Source: Pseudomonas lactis (GTDB lineage Bacteria; Pseudomonadota; Gammaproteobacteria; Pseudomonadales; Pseudomonadaceae). From it: a stretch of 64,000 nucleotides of DNA. The translations under genes and the position numbers were made by a program. The notes under the pieces are model-generated. The model saw only the letters and a list, made by a program, of their open reading frames with translations. It had not been told where the DNA came from and made no database searches. The stretch spans positions 1-64,000 of the forward strand of contig NZ_JYLO01000016.1 of assembly GCF_001439845.1 (NCBI RefSeq), read 5' to 3'. Shown piece by piece: positions 52,263 to 61,074 of the stretch; position 1 is the first letter of the stretch, and each line of letters starts with the position of its first letter.

Positions 52263-52813
52263 AGGCAGCGCTCCCAGTCGTCACGCACGGTGGCAAACCC
52301 GAGCATGTCCTCATACACGCCGTTCTTTAAAAACGCCTGGCGCATGCAGCCTTCATAGCGCAGGCCGATCTTCTCCATGACCCGCGCCGATTCCTTGTTG
52401 CGCGCGAAACACTGGCTGCCCACGCGCTGCAACCCCAGCGCCTCGAAGCCGAAGTCCATCACCGCGCTCGCCGCTTCAGCCGCATACCCCTGGTTACGGC
52501 AGTGCGCCGCCACCCAGCCACCCAAGTGCCCATAGCGATGGCGAGCATTGATACGCAGGCTGACCATGCCGACCAATTCATCGGTGCCGCGCACATGCAT
52601 CCCCAGATTCAGCAGCTCACCGGTGCGGTACTTATCGGTGGCCCCGGCAATAAAATCCTGGGCGGTTTCAAGGGTGTAGGGCGATGGAATGTTCGCCGTG
52701 TTGTCGGCAATTTTCGGCCCGTTGGCAAGCGTGAAAAGCACCTGCGCCTGGTGCATTTGCAGGGCGCGCAACAACAGTCGCGGGGTCGTCAATTGAGGCA
52801 ATGCAGTAGGCAT
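52259..52813 (-). CDS. GNAT-family N-acetyltransferase (RimJ/RimL type)
   Basis: The 184-aa protein has the GNAT acetyl-CoA-binding block GHLGGWVAAHCRNQGYAAEA and the RimJ/RimL-like opening LTTPRLLLRAL. It is the first gene of a two-gene operon with phoD. The substrate is unknown. A palindromic site lies 66 bp upstream, shared with the divergent exbD operon. Confidence 0.86.
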   Translation of the reverse strand: MPTALPQLTTPRLLLRALQMHQAQVLFTLANGPKIADNTANIPSPYTLETAQDFIAGATDKYRTGELLNLGMHVRGTDELVGMVSLRINARHRYGHLGGWVAAHCRNQGYAAEAASAVMDFGFEALGLQRVGSQCFARNKESARVMEKIGLRYEGCMRQAFLKNGVYEDMLGFATVRDDWERCL

Positions 52814-52878
52814 GGAGGCCGGCTCTCAAGATAAATTTCTCAAGCATGGATGCCCCGAGTGTCAGTTTCATTACGCCC

Positions 52879-52900
52879 GAAAACTGACCGGTAAGTTTTC
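52879..52900. promoter_or_regulatory. 22-bp palindromic operator between divergent operons
   Basis: The left half GAAAACTGACC and right half GGTAAGTTTTC are complementary except for one pair. The site lies between the GNAT-phoD operon and the exbD-tonB operon. Two more CGGTCA sequences occur nearby (52928-52933 and 52950-52955), resembling its half-site. A TetR-type or similar dimeric regulator could bind; the regulator is unknown. Confidence 0.55.
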
Positions 52901-53003
52901 TGAAAGACGCGTCCTAGAGCCTCTAAACGGTCAATTAAAGTTAACCAATCGGTCATTTTTGGCTGTTAGCGTTTTGCCCCTAATTCAATGACGGGGTAAC
53001 GGA

Positions 53004-53411
53004 ATGAGAACCTGGGACGAACCCAAGAAACGCAAGGCGCACATCGAGCTGATCCCGATGATCGACGTGATGATGTTCCTCCTGGTGTTTTTCGTACTGG
53101 TGAGCCTGAACGTGATTCCCGCGCTCGGCATGAAGACCCAATTGCCCAGCGCCAGCAGCTCGCAACAGCTCAAGCCGCAGAACAAATTCATCCTCACTTT
53201 GGGCCTGGAAGGCCAGTTGCAACTGGACGGCAAGGACGTGACGGTGGATGCCCTGGTGCCGGCGCTGAAGGCTGCCGAAAAGCCCGATACCAAGTCGACG
53301 ATCATCGTCAACAGCGACAAAGGCGTGGAGGTTTCGCGCCTGGTGGAAGTGATGGACACCCTGCGCCTGGGTGGCTTCACCTCCGTGTCCATCGCCACGC
53401 GTAAGTCCTGA
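53004..53411 (+). CDS. exbD: ExbD/TolR-family biopolymer transport protein
   Basis: The 135-aa protein has one N-terminal TM helix (IPMIDVMMFLLVFFVLVSLN) containing the essential Asp (Asp21) of ExbD/TolR proteins, and a periplasmic domain. With ExbB it converts proton motive force to TonB movement. It is the first gene of the operon, before tonB, while exbB comes last after the receptor. Confidence 0.9.
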   Translation: MRTWDEPKKRKAHIELIPMIDVMMFLLVFFVLVSLNVIPALGMKTQLPSASSSQQLKPQNKFILTLGLEGQLQLDGKDVTVDALVPALKAAEKPDTKSTIIVNSDKGVEVSRLVEVMDTLRLGGFTSVSIATRKS

Positions 53412-53413
53412 TC

Positions 53414-54148
53414 ATGTACGTTCTGTTTCGTGCGCGTCAGCTGCTGGGCAGTGTCCCGGCCCTGATCGCCCTGGTGCTGAATGCACTGGGTATCCAGTCC
53501 CAGACGTTGAAAGTCGAGCCGGTGTATGACGAGTCGGCGGTCGAATTGGCCTTGGTCGAGCCGGAACCGGAGGTCATACCGGAACCGGTGGTGGAGCAAG
53601 AACCGCCACCGCCGGTGATCGAAGAGGAAGAGGCCGAGCCTGCTCCCCCGCCGCCACCGCCCAAGCCGCTGCCAAAACCCGAACCCAAGCCCAAGCCCAA
53701 GCCAAAACCTGTGCCCAAGCCTGCGCCCGTGGTCGCCAAGCCATCGCCGACACCGCCACCGGTGGCCGCCAAACCAGCCCCGGCTCCGGTGGCCCAAGCG
53801 GCACCTACACCCGCCCCACCGGCGCCACCGAAAGTCGATGGCCAGGCCCTGGAAAGCGGTTATCTCAAAGGCTTGCGCAACGAACTGGACACCTACAAGC
53901 AGTACCCCACCGGGCGTCAGGCGTCCCTCGAACGCCCGAGCGGCGAAGTGGTGGTGTGGTTGCTGGTAGACCGCCAAGGCCGGGTACTCGACTCAGGGTT
54001 ACAAACTCAGGCCTCGAGCATGTTGCTCAACCGGGCAGCCACCAACAGCTTGCGTCGCATCAAGCAAGTCAAACCGTTCCCCGAGCAAGCCTTCGGGGGG
54101 CGCAATGAGCAGCGCTTCACCGCCACCTTCAACTACAGCGTGCAATAA
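53414..54148 (+). CDS. tonB: TonB-family energy transducer
   Basis: The 244-aa protein has a short hydrophobic N-terminus, a long Pro/Glu/Lys-rich periplasm-spanning segment (residues about 45-135, with PKPEPKPKPKPKP) and a C-terminal TonB domain. It links the inner-membrane ExbBD motor to the outer-membrane receptor encoded next. It begins 2 bp after exbD. Likely dedicated to the adjacent receptor. Confidence 0.9.
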   Translation: MYVLFRARQLLGSVPALIALVLNALGIQSQTLKVEPVYDESAVELALVEPEPEVIPEPVVEQEPPPPVIEEEEAEPAPPPPPPKPLPKPEPKPKPKPKPVPKPAPVVAKPSPTPPPVAAKPAPAPVAQAAPTPAPPAPPKVDGQALESGYLKGLRNELDTYKQYPTGRQASLERPSGEVVVWLLVDRQGRVLDSGLQTQASSMLLNRAATNSLRRIKQVKPFPEQAFGGRNEQRFTATFNYSVQ

Positions 54149-54172
54149 GCACCCGACACCAGGACGACAGTG

Positions 54173-56452
54173 ATGAAGTTCACCCGTATTCATCTGGCAC
54201 TTGTGGCCGCGACCAGCATGACCCAGGGAATGGTCATGGCAGAGACCAGCGACGTCGGCACCATTGGGGTACAAGGCAAGGCGACCGCCGGGGGCGGTTA
54301 CATGGTGCCGGAGGAAAGCATCAAGGGCCGCTCCACGGTGACCAAGGAAGCACTGGATAAACAGGCGGCCACCGGCAATGCCATCGACAAGCTCAAGTAC
54401 ACCCCGGGCTTGAACATCTCCAGCGAAGACAACACCGGCTTGTCGGGCTTTCGCTTCACCATGCGCGGCATGAACTCCGACCAGGTGGGCATGTCGGTGG
54501 ACGGCATGCCGATCAATGATTCGGGCAACTACGCGCTGTATTCCAACCTGCTGGGCGACCCGGAAAACATCGACCAGATCTTCGTTACCCAAGGCGCTTC
54601 GGAGTCCGACGGCCCGCACATTGGTTCCAGCGGCGGCAACATTGGCATCGTGACCATTCGCCCGACCAAGGAAACCGGCGCCTTCGTCAAACAGGTCGTC
54701 GGCAGCAATGCCACACGCAAGACCTTTGCCCGCCTCAATACCGGCGAAATCAACGGCTTGAGCAACTGGCTGTCGGTGTCCCATACCGAAGGAGAGATGT
54801 GGCGCGGTTCGGGCGCGGTACGCGCGGACAAGGTGGAGTGGAATAGCTTTTTCGACGCTGGCAATGGCAACACCGCCAACCTGATCCTCAAGTACCACGA
54901 GCAGGACAACAACAGTTACAGCCAGTTGACCAAGGCGCAGTTCCAGCAATATGGCCGCAAGTACGACCCTTATCCGGCAACACCCAGCGTGGGCAGCAAC
55001 GGCAAGTACAACAGCTATTACGCCCTGGCGCAGAACCCGTTCCAGACGTTCACCGCCGTGCTCAACACCCAGTTCAAACTGGCCGATAACCTCGCGCTGT
55101 CGGTGATCCCGTATTACTACTGGGGCAATGGCAGCGGCGTCGGTTCATCCAGCTATGCCCTCAACCGTGGCTCCAACCAGGGCGGTGTATTCGACCTCGG
55201 CAACCTGCCCACCGCCGCCCAATACAACGCCGACGGCACACCCAACAGCGGCGTGTACTACCGCCCTTCACGTACGCAAACCTGGCGTCCGGGTATCACC
55301 ACCAAGCTGACCTGGGACTTGGGCGATCATAGCCTGCAATTCGGTTACTGGTACGAGCGCGCACGCCAGAGCCAGACCCAGCCGTTCATTCCGCTCAAGA
55401 GCAACGGCAAGCCGGTGGACACCTGGCCGGACTCCAACAGCGCCATCGTCGATGCCAACGGCAACACCGTGCAGGGTCGCGACCGTTTCACCGTGACGCC
55501 GGCGCAAAAGGTCTGGGCCCAGGACACCTGGTACATCAACCCGGACTGGACCTTCATCGCAGGCCTGGCCTACATGAACGTCGAGCGTGAAGGCACCAAC
55601 CACGGCAGCCTCAACGAACGCCCGGAAAAACGTAACCAGACCTACAACAAACTGCTGCCCAACGCCGGCCTGAAATACCAGCTGGACGAGCGTGACCAGT
55701 TGTTCTACAGCCTGTCGCGCAACATGCGCGTGCCGCAGAACTACGTGCTCTACGACAAAGGCGCCGGCTCGATCGACGCCGAACCGGAAACCAGCTGGAA
55801 CCATGAACTGGGCTGGCGCTACAGCGGCGACGACATGAACCTGGCCGCCACCCTGTTCTACATGGACTTCAAGAACCGCCAGGTGTCGTCCCGGGACATC
55901 AACGGTGACTTTGCCGACATCAACGCCGGCTCCGTGGTCAACAAAGGGCTGGAGCTGGAGTGGAGCGGCCAGTTGCCCCACCACTTCAATTACTACACCT
56001 CCTACACCTACACCAAGGCCGAGCAGCAGGATGACCTGACCGTCTACAACGCCGGCAAACCCATCGTGCTGCCCACCAGTGGCAAGCAGTTCGCCAACGT
56101 GCCCAAGAACATGCTGGCGGCCAACATCGGGTATGACGACGGTCGCTTCTACGGCACCTTCGGCGGCAAGTACACCAGCAAGCTCTACGGTGACCTGACC
56201 AACGACGAGGCGATTTCCGGCCGCACCGTGTTCAACCTCGGCGCCGGTATTTACCTGCCGGTGGACAAGAAGGTGGTCAAGGACGCGACCCTGCGCCTGA
56301 ACGTCGACAACCTGTTCGACAAGAAATACCTGGACGGCGTGTACACCACCAAGACCAACGCGGCCAGCTATAGCGGTTTCCGCGATGGGGACCCTGCGTA
56401 CATCGTCGGCCTGGACCGTACCGTCACGGTTTCGCTGGAAGCGAATTTCTAA
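54173..56452 (+). CDS. TonB-dependent outer-membrane receptor
   Basis: The 759-aa receptor has a signal peptide (cleavage near VMA-ET), an N-terminal plug (about 30-160, with a TonB box-like DVGTIGVQ) and a 22-strand beta-barrel ending in ..SLEANF with the C-terminal Phe. The TonB-dependent family signature is present at the end of the barrel. The substrate is not clear; no siderophore genes or ECF sigma-factor genes are next to it. AGGACGACAG precedes the ATG at 54173, which follows a GTG. Between tonB and exbB genes, it forms a self-contained uptake unit. Confidence 0.9.
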   Translation: MKFTRIHLALVAATSMTQGMVMAETSDVGTIGVQGKATAGGGYMVPEESIKGRSTVTKEALDKQAATGNAIDKLKYTPGLNISSEDNTGLSGFRFTMRGMNSDQVGMSVDGMPINDSGNYALYSNLLGDPENIDQIFVTQGASESDGPHIGSSGGNIGIVTIRPTKETGAFVKQVVGSNATRKTFARLNTGEINGLSNWLSVSHTEGEMWRGSGAVRADKVEWNSFFDAGNGNTANLILKYHEQDNNSYSQLTKAQFQQYGRKYDPYPATPSVGSNGKYNSYYALAQNPFQTFTAVLNTQFKLADNLALSVIPYYYWGNGSGVGSSSYALNRGSNQGGVFDLGNLPTAAQYNADGTPNSGVYYRPSRTQTWRPGITTKLTWDLGDHSLQFGYWYERARQSQTQPFIPLKSNGKPVDTWPDSNSAIVDANGNTVQGRDRFTVTPAQKVWAQDTWYINPDWTFIAGLAYMNVEREGTNHGSLNERPEKRNQTYNKLLPNAGLKYQLDERDQLFYSLSRNMRVPQNYVLYDKGAGSIDAEPETSWNHELGWRYSGDDMNLAATLFYMDFKNRQVSSRDINGDFADINAGSVVNKGLELEWSGQLPHHFNYYTSYTYTKAEQQDDLTVYNAGKPIVLPTSGKQFANVPKNMLAANIGYDDGRFYGTFGGKYTSKLYGDLTNDEAISGRTVFNLGAGIYLPVDKKVVKDATLRLNVDNLFDKKYLDGVYTTKTNAASYSGFRDGDPAYIVGLDRTVTVSLEANF

Positions 56453-56477
56453 GACTCACCTCAAGAGGACCACCATC

Positions 56478-57125
56478 ATGGATATGAACCTGCTCCACGA
56501 CGTCACCTTCTATGTGATGTACGCGGCGATGGCCATTGCGATCTTCATCGCCATCGAACGCGGTATCTACTTCGCCTACGTACGCCGCCAGGCTCGCGCA
56601 TTGATCGACGCCCTGGGCGCCAACGTACACAGCGAGCGCGACCTGCCGGAAAACCTGACCCGTCGCGACAGCCTGCCGCTGAACATGATCTTGCCGGTGC
56701 TGGCCCAGAAGGCAACCCACGGTTCGCGCAAAGACCTGGACGACGAAATCGATACCCAGTACCTGAAGACCCGCGCCCCACTGGCCCGCAGCCTGTGGAT
56801 CATCGAGACCATCACCACCGCCGCCCCGCTGCTGGGCCTGCTGGGTACCATTCTCGGCATCATAGACACCTTCAAGGCGCTGGCCACCGCGGGCGTGTCG
56901 GACCCAGGGCAGATTTCCGGGGGTATCGGGACGGCGTTGTTCGCCACGGGATTAGGTATCGCCATCGCGCTGTTTTGCGTGGTGTTTCACAACTTTTTCC
57001 AGGACAGCCTGGAGCGCATCAACGACCAGTTGAAGATCCTGTTGATCCGCGCCGCCACCGGCGCCCGCGCACAGGATGAAGTGCCCCATCGCGTGCCCAC
57101 CCCGCTGCACAGCCGCACAGCCTGA
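56478..57125 (+). CDS. exbB: ExbB/MotA/TolQ-family proton channel protein
   Basis: The 215-aa protein has three TM helices with the family block APLLGLLGTILGIIDTFKAL and GIGTALFATGLGIAIAL. It is the channel partner of ExbD. AGAGGACC precedes the ATG at 56478. It is last in the exbD-tonB-receptor-exbB set, and a terminator-like hairpin follows. Confidence 0.9.
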   Translation: MDMNLLHDVTFYVMYAAMAIAIFIAIERGIYFAYVRRQARALIDALGANVHSERDLPENLTRRDSLPLNMILPVLAQKATHGSRKDLDDEIDTQYLKTRAPLARSLWIIETITTAAPLLGLLGTILGIIDTFKALATAGVSDPGQISGGIGTALFATGLGIAIALFCVVFHNFFQDSLERINDQLKILLIRAATGARAQDEVPHRVPTPLHSRTA

Positions 57126-57132
57126 CCTGCAG

Positions 57133-57159
57133 GGCGGGCGCCTTGGGCGCTCGCCTTTT
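57133..57159 (+). terminator. Terminator-like hairpin after exbB
   Basis: GGCGGGCGC and GCGCTCGCC form a 9-bp stem (one G-U pair) followed by TTTT. It lies only 23 bp before the phospholipase start, so it could attenuate expression of that gene. Confidence 0.6.
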
Positions 57160-57181
57160 CCTTTGGTGCGATGAGACGCTT

Positions 57182-58399
57182 ATGTCCCTTTCGATAAAGT
57201 TGCGTATCGCCGGCCTGACCGGCTTGCTCCTCAGTCCGCTGGCCCAGGCGGACTTTTCCATTCCAGGCTTTGAACTGGTGCACACCGTGCCCGTGGACAC
57301 CGCCCTTAGCACCGACGATTTACGCCAGCCCGGCCCGGTATGGATCGAGCTGTTCGACGGCGCCAAAAGCCGCATTGATATCGGCCAGTTCTACGCCGCG
57401 GACCACCCAGGTTCGGTGATGAACAAGGTGCTTGATCACCTGGAAGCCGCCGGCAAACGCGGCGTGAAGATTCGTTTCCTGCTCGAAGAAAAAGGCATCA
57501 AGCTGTCGGACGCCGCCACCCTGGAACGCTTGCGCGCCATTCCCAACCTGACCTTGCGCGTGCTGCCTTACGGGCAACTGAGCGGCGGAATCATCCACGC
57601 CAAGTACCTGCTGGTGGATGGCAAGCAAGCGTTTGTCGGCAGTCAGAATTTCGACTGGCGCGCCCTGGAACACATCCACGAAACCGGGCTGCGCATCACT
57701 GACGAAACGGTGGCGGGCCAGGTGCAGGCGATCTTCGAGCAAGACTGGCAAGCTCAGGCCGCGCTGGCGGGGAAACACCCGGTGCCGCTACCCGCCAGCG
57801 GCCAGGCACCTGCACGTACCGGCAACTACTTGGTGGCCAGCCCGCAACGCTACAACCCGCCCGGCGTGGGCGACTCACAGCTGGAACTGCCGCGCCTGCT
57901 GGGCGAAGCCAAAAAAGAAGTGCGCGTGCAATTGCTCGACTACGCGCCGCTGTCCTACGGACCGGATCGCACCCGGCCGTACTACGCCGTGATCGACAAC
58001 GCCGTGCGCGCCGCCGCTGCCCGTGGCGTGTCGATCAAGCTGATGGTGTCCAACTGGAACACCGACCCACTGGAGCTGCCTTATCTCAAGAGCCTGGCGG
58101 TGCTGCCGAATGTCGAGATCAAGATCGTCACCCTGCCCGAAGCCAAGCAAGGCTTTATCCCTTATGCGCGGGTGATCCACAGTAAAACCATGGAGGTCGA
58201 CGGCCAGGTGGCGTGGGTTGGCACCAGCAATTGGTTGGGCGGCTACCTGGATAATTCGCGCAATCTGGAGGTGGTGATGCGCAGTGAGGCGATGGCCAAG
58301 CGCGTAGGCCAGTTGCATGAACAGCTGTGGGATGGGCCCTATGCCAAAGCGCTGGATGTGTCGGCCGACTATGCGCCTCCCCACCCAGGTACGCGGTAA
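57182..58399 (+). CDS. Secreted phospholipase D family protein
   Basis: The 405-aa protein has a signal peptide (cleavage near AQA-DF) and two HKD-like motifs: IHAKYLLVDGKQAFVGSQN (first domain) and IHSKTMEVDGQVAWVGTSN (second domain). It is therefore a periplasmic or secreted member of the PLD superfamily acting on phosphodiesters. The position after a TonB system and near PhoD suggests a shared role in acquiring phosphorus or lipids. The substrate is unknown. Confidence 0.86.
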   Translation: MSLSIKLRIAGLTGLLLSPLAQADFSIPGFELVHTVPVDTALSTDDLRQPGPVWIELFDGAKSRIDIGQFYAADHPGSVMNKVLDHLEAAGKRGVKIRFLLEEKGIKLSDAATLERLRAIPNLTLRVLPYGQLSGGIIHAKYLLVDGKQAFVGSQNFDWRALEHIHETGLRITDETVAGQVQAIFEQDWQAQAALAGKHPVPLPASGQAPARTGNYLVASPQRYNPPGVGDSQLELPRLLGEAKKEVRVQLLDYAPLSYGPDRTRPYYAVIDNAVRAAAARGVSIKLMVSNWNTDPLELPYLKSLAVLPNVEIKIVTLPEAKQGFIPYARVIHSKTMEVDGQVAWVGTSNWLGGYLDNSRNLEVVMRSEAMAKRVGQLHEQLWDGPYAKALDVSADYAPPHPGTR

Positions 58400-58515
58400 G
58401 TGACGGCGCGCAGGCACGGCGTTGTGTTTTCCTGATTGGCCGCTAGTCTTAGCATTTTCCGGCTGCAGCTTTAGCGGTGCTGCGTCCGGAGTCCACTTGC
58501 CACGAGACCACAGCC

Positions 58516-58983
58516 ATGAAAACCGCTTTGCTTCGCACCACTTGTACGCTGCTTATGCTTATCTCCCTCGCAGCTTGCATCAACAGCCGTCAGCCCATCA
58601 CGCTGGTCACCCTCGCCGACGGCACCCGCGGTTTGAAGAGCGCGGTTGATATTGGCCCTCCTGGCCCTTCCCAGGGCGATCTGTTCGTGTTCGACCAACC
58701 ACTGATGGATCAGGACCGCCGTGATATCGGCAGCAACAGTGGCTACTGTGTCAGCACACGGCCAGGCGTTCACAGCCAATGCCAATGGACGTTACTGTTC
58801 TTCGGCTCAGGTGGCGCTGTTACAGGTACCGTGGTAGTCGCCGGCCAGGAACTGGAAGCCGGAAAATCCGTGGTCGCCGTCGTCGGCAGCACAGGCACCT
58901 ATGCCGGTTCCACCGGCGAAATGAGCTCCGAACCCAACCCCGATGGTACCTTCACTCAGACCTTGTATTTGGTTCGGCCCTAA
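58516..58983 (+). CDS. Lipoprotein with allene-oxide-cyclase-like barrel
   Basis: The 155-aa product has a lipobox LAAC (residues 18-21) and a mature beta-rich domain containing GDLFVFDQPLMDQDRRDIG and GSTGTYAGSTGEMSSEPN, which resembles the allene-oxide-cyclase/dirigent-like barrel found in bacterial lipoproteins. No enzymatic role is proven for these. The ATG at 58516 gives the correct signal peptide. Monocistronic. Function unknown. Confidence 0.72.
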   Translation: MKTALLRTTCTLLMLISLAACINSRQPITLVTLADGTRGLKSAVDIGPPGPSQGDLFVFDQPLMDQDRRDIGSNSGYCVSTRPGVHSQCQWTLLFFGSGGAVTGTVVVAGQELEAGKSVVAVVGSTGTYAGSTGEMSSEPNPDGTFTQTLYLVRP

Positions 58984-59061
58984 CTCTGAAAAAGCCAGCG
59001 ACTAATGAACGGTGCGTTTATTAAAGTAGGATTTTTCCTTGTTCAAGGTCTCCCCTACTGT

Positions 59062-59137
59062 TCCTTTGCAGTGTTAGTGTGTGAAATTGTTTCTGACATA
59101 ACGATCAGAATATTTCCTACATTCACTTTGCAAAGGA
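59062..59137 (+). promoter_or_regulatory. Possible ribosome-binding-site-masking stem upstream of dipeptidase
   Basis: TCCTTTGCA (59062-59070) is a perfect complement of TGCAAAGGA (59129-59137), the latter containing the Shine-Dalgarno sequence. If both are on the transcript they could pair and hide it. The same region also carries the palindrome CTTTGCAAAG. It depends on an unmapped transcript start. Confidence 0.35.
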
Positions 59138-59149
59138 ATGCCTTTAACC

Positions 59150-60889
59150 ATGCACTTTCCACTGAAAAAACTGGTGGCTGCCACCTTGTTCGCCGCGAGC
59201 CTGTCGGCAGTTGCCACTCCCGCATCCGCTAACATCACCGCAGACCAAAGCGCAGCCATCTTGAAGCAGTTCAGCGAGACCTCGGTCACCGATTTTCGCA
59301 GTTTCCTCGGCACCCTGGCTAAGGGCGAGTTCGGCAAATCGGCTGACACCGGCACTGCTATCAGCGCGTTTCTGGGCAACAAAACCCTGAGCGCCGAGCA
59401 GCAGAACGAGATCAATCGCCTGCTGGGCATTTACACCCGCGTTAAATATGGCAAAGCCGCGCTCGAAACCCTGCGTGAACTGGTGGAGATCCCTACGTTT
59501 AACGTAGACGGCCTGCCGCAATACAATAACCCGGAATTCCTCAAGATCGCCGCGAAGATCGAGGCCCTGGCCAAGTCCTTCAACCTGAACTTCCGTAACG
59601 TCGATAACCGCGTCTACGAAATCTCCCTGGAAGGCAGCGGTGATGAAGTCGTGGGGGTGCATGCTCACGCCGACGTGGTGCCGGTCACCCCGGAAAACTG
59701 GGTGCTGCAAGACGGCACCAAACTCGACCCGTTCAAGGTCACGCTGATCGGCGACCGCATGTATGGCCGCGGTACCGAGGATGACAAGAACGGCATCGTG
59801 GTAACGATGTACGCCATGAAGGTGATCAAGGAAGAAAAGCTGCCACTGGCGCGCACGTTCAAGCTGCTGGTGGACACCACCGAAGAAACTTCCGGTGAGG
59901 CTATTCCTTACTATTTCGAGCGCAATCCCGTGCCGCAATACAACCTGGCGCTGGATGGCGGTTACCCGGTGGTGATTGCCGAGAAAGGCTCGGGGACGGT
60001 CATGGCCACCTTCCCGGTGCGCAAAGGCGAAGGCAAAGGCGCAGAGATCATCGCGATGACCGGCGGCAAGGCGAACAACCAGATCCCATCGGCCTCGGTG
60101 GCCACGCTGGTCAGCGATACACCCGCCGAATTGGCCGCCAGCCTGCAACAGGCCGGTGCCGACTATGCCAAGCGCAACGGTGGCAATTTCCAGGTGACGG
60201 CCAAGGTCGATGGCAAGGACGTCAAACTCACGGTGACCGGCGTGTCCGCGCACTCCTCCGAGCCCGAAACCGGAGTCAACCCGGTGGCGCGCATGCTGGA
60301 GCTGATCCATAGCCTGGATGGCAAGGTCGCCCTCAAGCACAACCACATCACCGACGCCGCGCGGTATGCCGCCGACAACTGGGGCCTGGATTACCTGGGC
60401 GGAAAATTGGGTGTGGGCTACGCGGATGATTTCATGGGCCCGCTGACCACCTCGCTGACGTTTGTGGGCCAAGATGACAAAGCCTTCAAACTGGCAGTGA
60501 ACCTGCGCGCGCCGAAAGGTAAAACCCCTGATTCACTCAAGGCGCAGATTGAGCAGAAGCTCACTGCCTGGAACCAGGATGCCAAGGTCAAGGTGAACTT
60601 CACGTACTCGCTCGACACGCCGATGTACCGCAACCCTGAAGGCGAGTGGGTCAAGGCCTTGTTGGCGGTGGCCACGGAAAACCTGGGGATGGCACACAAG
60701 TTCGGCACTTCAGCCGGCGCAACCTCCGTGCATGACCTGCCCAACGGCGTGCAATTCGGCCTGGCGCGCCCGGAAGAGAAGTACACCGGGCACACGGACA
60801 GCGAGTTCAAGACGGTTGAGCAGTTCTTGCTGGACCTGCAGATCGTCACCGAAATGATGGGCCGCGTCGGGCAGTTGCCGAAGCTCTGA
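59150..60889 (+). CDS. M20 family dipeptidase, exported
   Basis: The 579-aa metallopeptidase has a signal peptide (cleavage near ASA-NI) and the M20 core: HAHADVVP (metal His and catalytic Asp), GRGTEDDKNG (bridging Asp), TTEETSGE (catalytic Glu pair) and GHTDSEFK (last metal His). It is like PepV/dipeptidase V and cleaves dipeptides in the periplasm. The ATG at 59150 is 12 bases from AAAGGA; an ATG at 59138 overlaps that site. Monocistronic. Confidence 0.88.
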   Translation: MHFPLKKLVAATLFAASLSAVATPASANITADQSAAILKQFSETSVTDFRSFLGTLAKGEFGKSADTGTAISAFLGNKTLSAEQQNEINRLLGIYTRVKYGKAALETLRELVEIPTFNVDGLPQYNNPEFLKIAAKIEALAKSFNLNFRNVDNRVYEISLEGSGDEVVGVHAHADVVPVTPENWVLQDGTKLDPFKVTLIGDRMYGRGTEDDKNGIVVTMYAMKVIKEEKLPLARTFKLLVDTTEETSGEAIPYYFERNPVPQYNLALDGGYPVVIAEKGSGTVMATFPVRKGEGKGAEIIAMTGGKANNQIPSASVATLVSDTPAELAASLQQAGADYAKRNGGNFQVTAKVDGKDVKLTVTGVSAHSSEPETGVNPVARMLELIHSLDGKVALKHNHITDAARYAADNWGLDYLGGKLGVGYADDFMGPLTTSLTFVGQDDKAFKLAVNLRAPKGKTPDSLKAQIEQKLTAWNQDAKVKVNFTYSLDTPMYRNPEGEWVKALLAVATENLGMAHKFGTSAGATSVHDLPNGVQFGLARPEEKYTGHTDSEFKTVEQFLLDLQIVTEMMGRVGQLPKL

Positions 60890-60905
60890 CGCAGCTGGAG
60901 CCCCG

Positions 60906-60973
60906 GCGAGGCTGCGATGGCGGCGGCACAGGCAGAATCTTCAGCGCCTGACCCACCGCTTTCGCAGCCTCGC
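60906..60973. repeat. Palindromic REP-like repeat after dipeptidase
   Basis: GCGAGGCTGCGATGGCGG and CCGCTTTCGCAGCCTCGC are nearly complementary; part of a REP (AGCTCCCACA) follows to 60996. This is another REP subtype. No gene is in 60890-61074. Confidence 0.7.
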
Positions 60974-61074
60974 TAAAGCTCGACAGCTCCCACAGGGGAT
61001 CGGTTGTGTGGGCGAGATCTCGCTTTGCAGGGCAATCGAGATAAGCGCAATTCTCGGCAACAATGGCAGGCTCT

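Noticed and set aside
52814..53003. Pho box controlling phoD and exbD operons
   Set aside because: No CTGTCAT-type direct repeats with 11-bp spacing were found in the shared promoter region.
59144..60472. 442-aa minus-strand frame opposite the dipeptidase gene
   Set aside because: Histidine- and glycine-rich antisense translation with no motif; the M20 metal ligands are on the plus strand.
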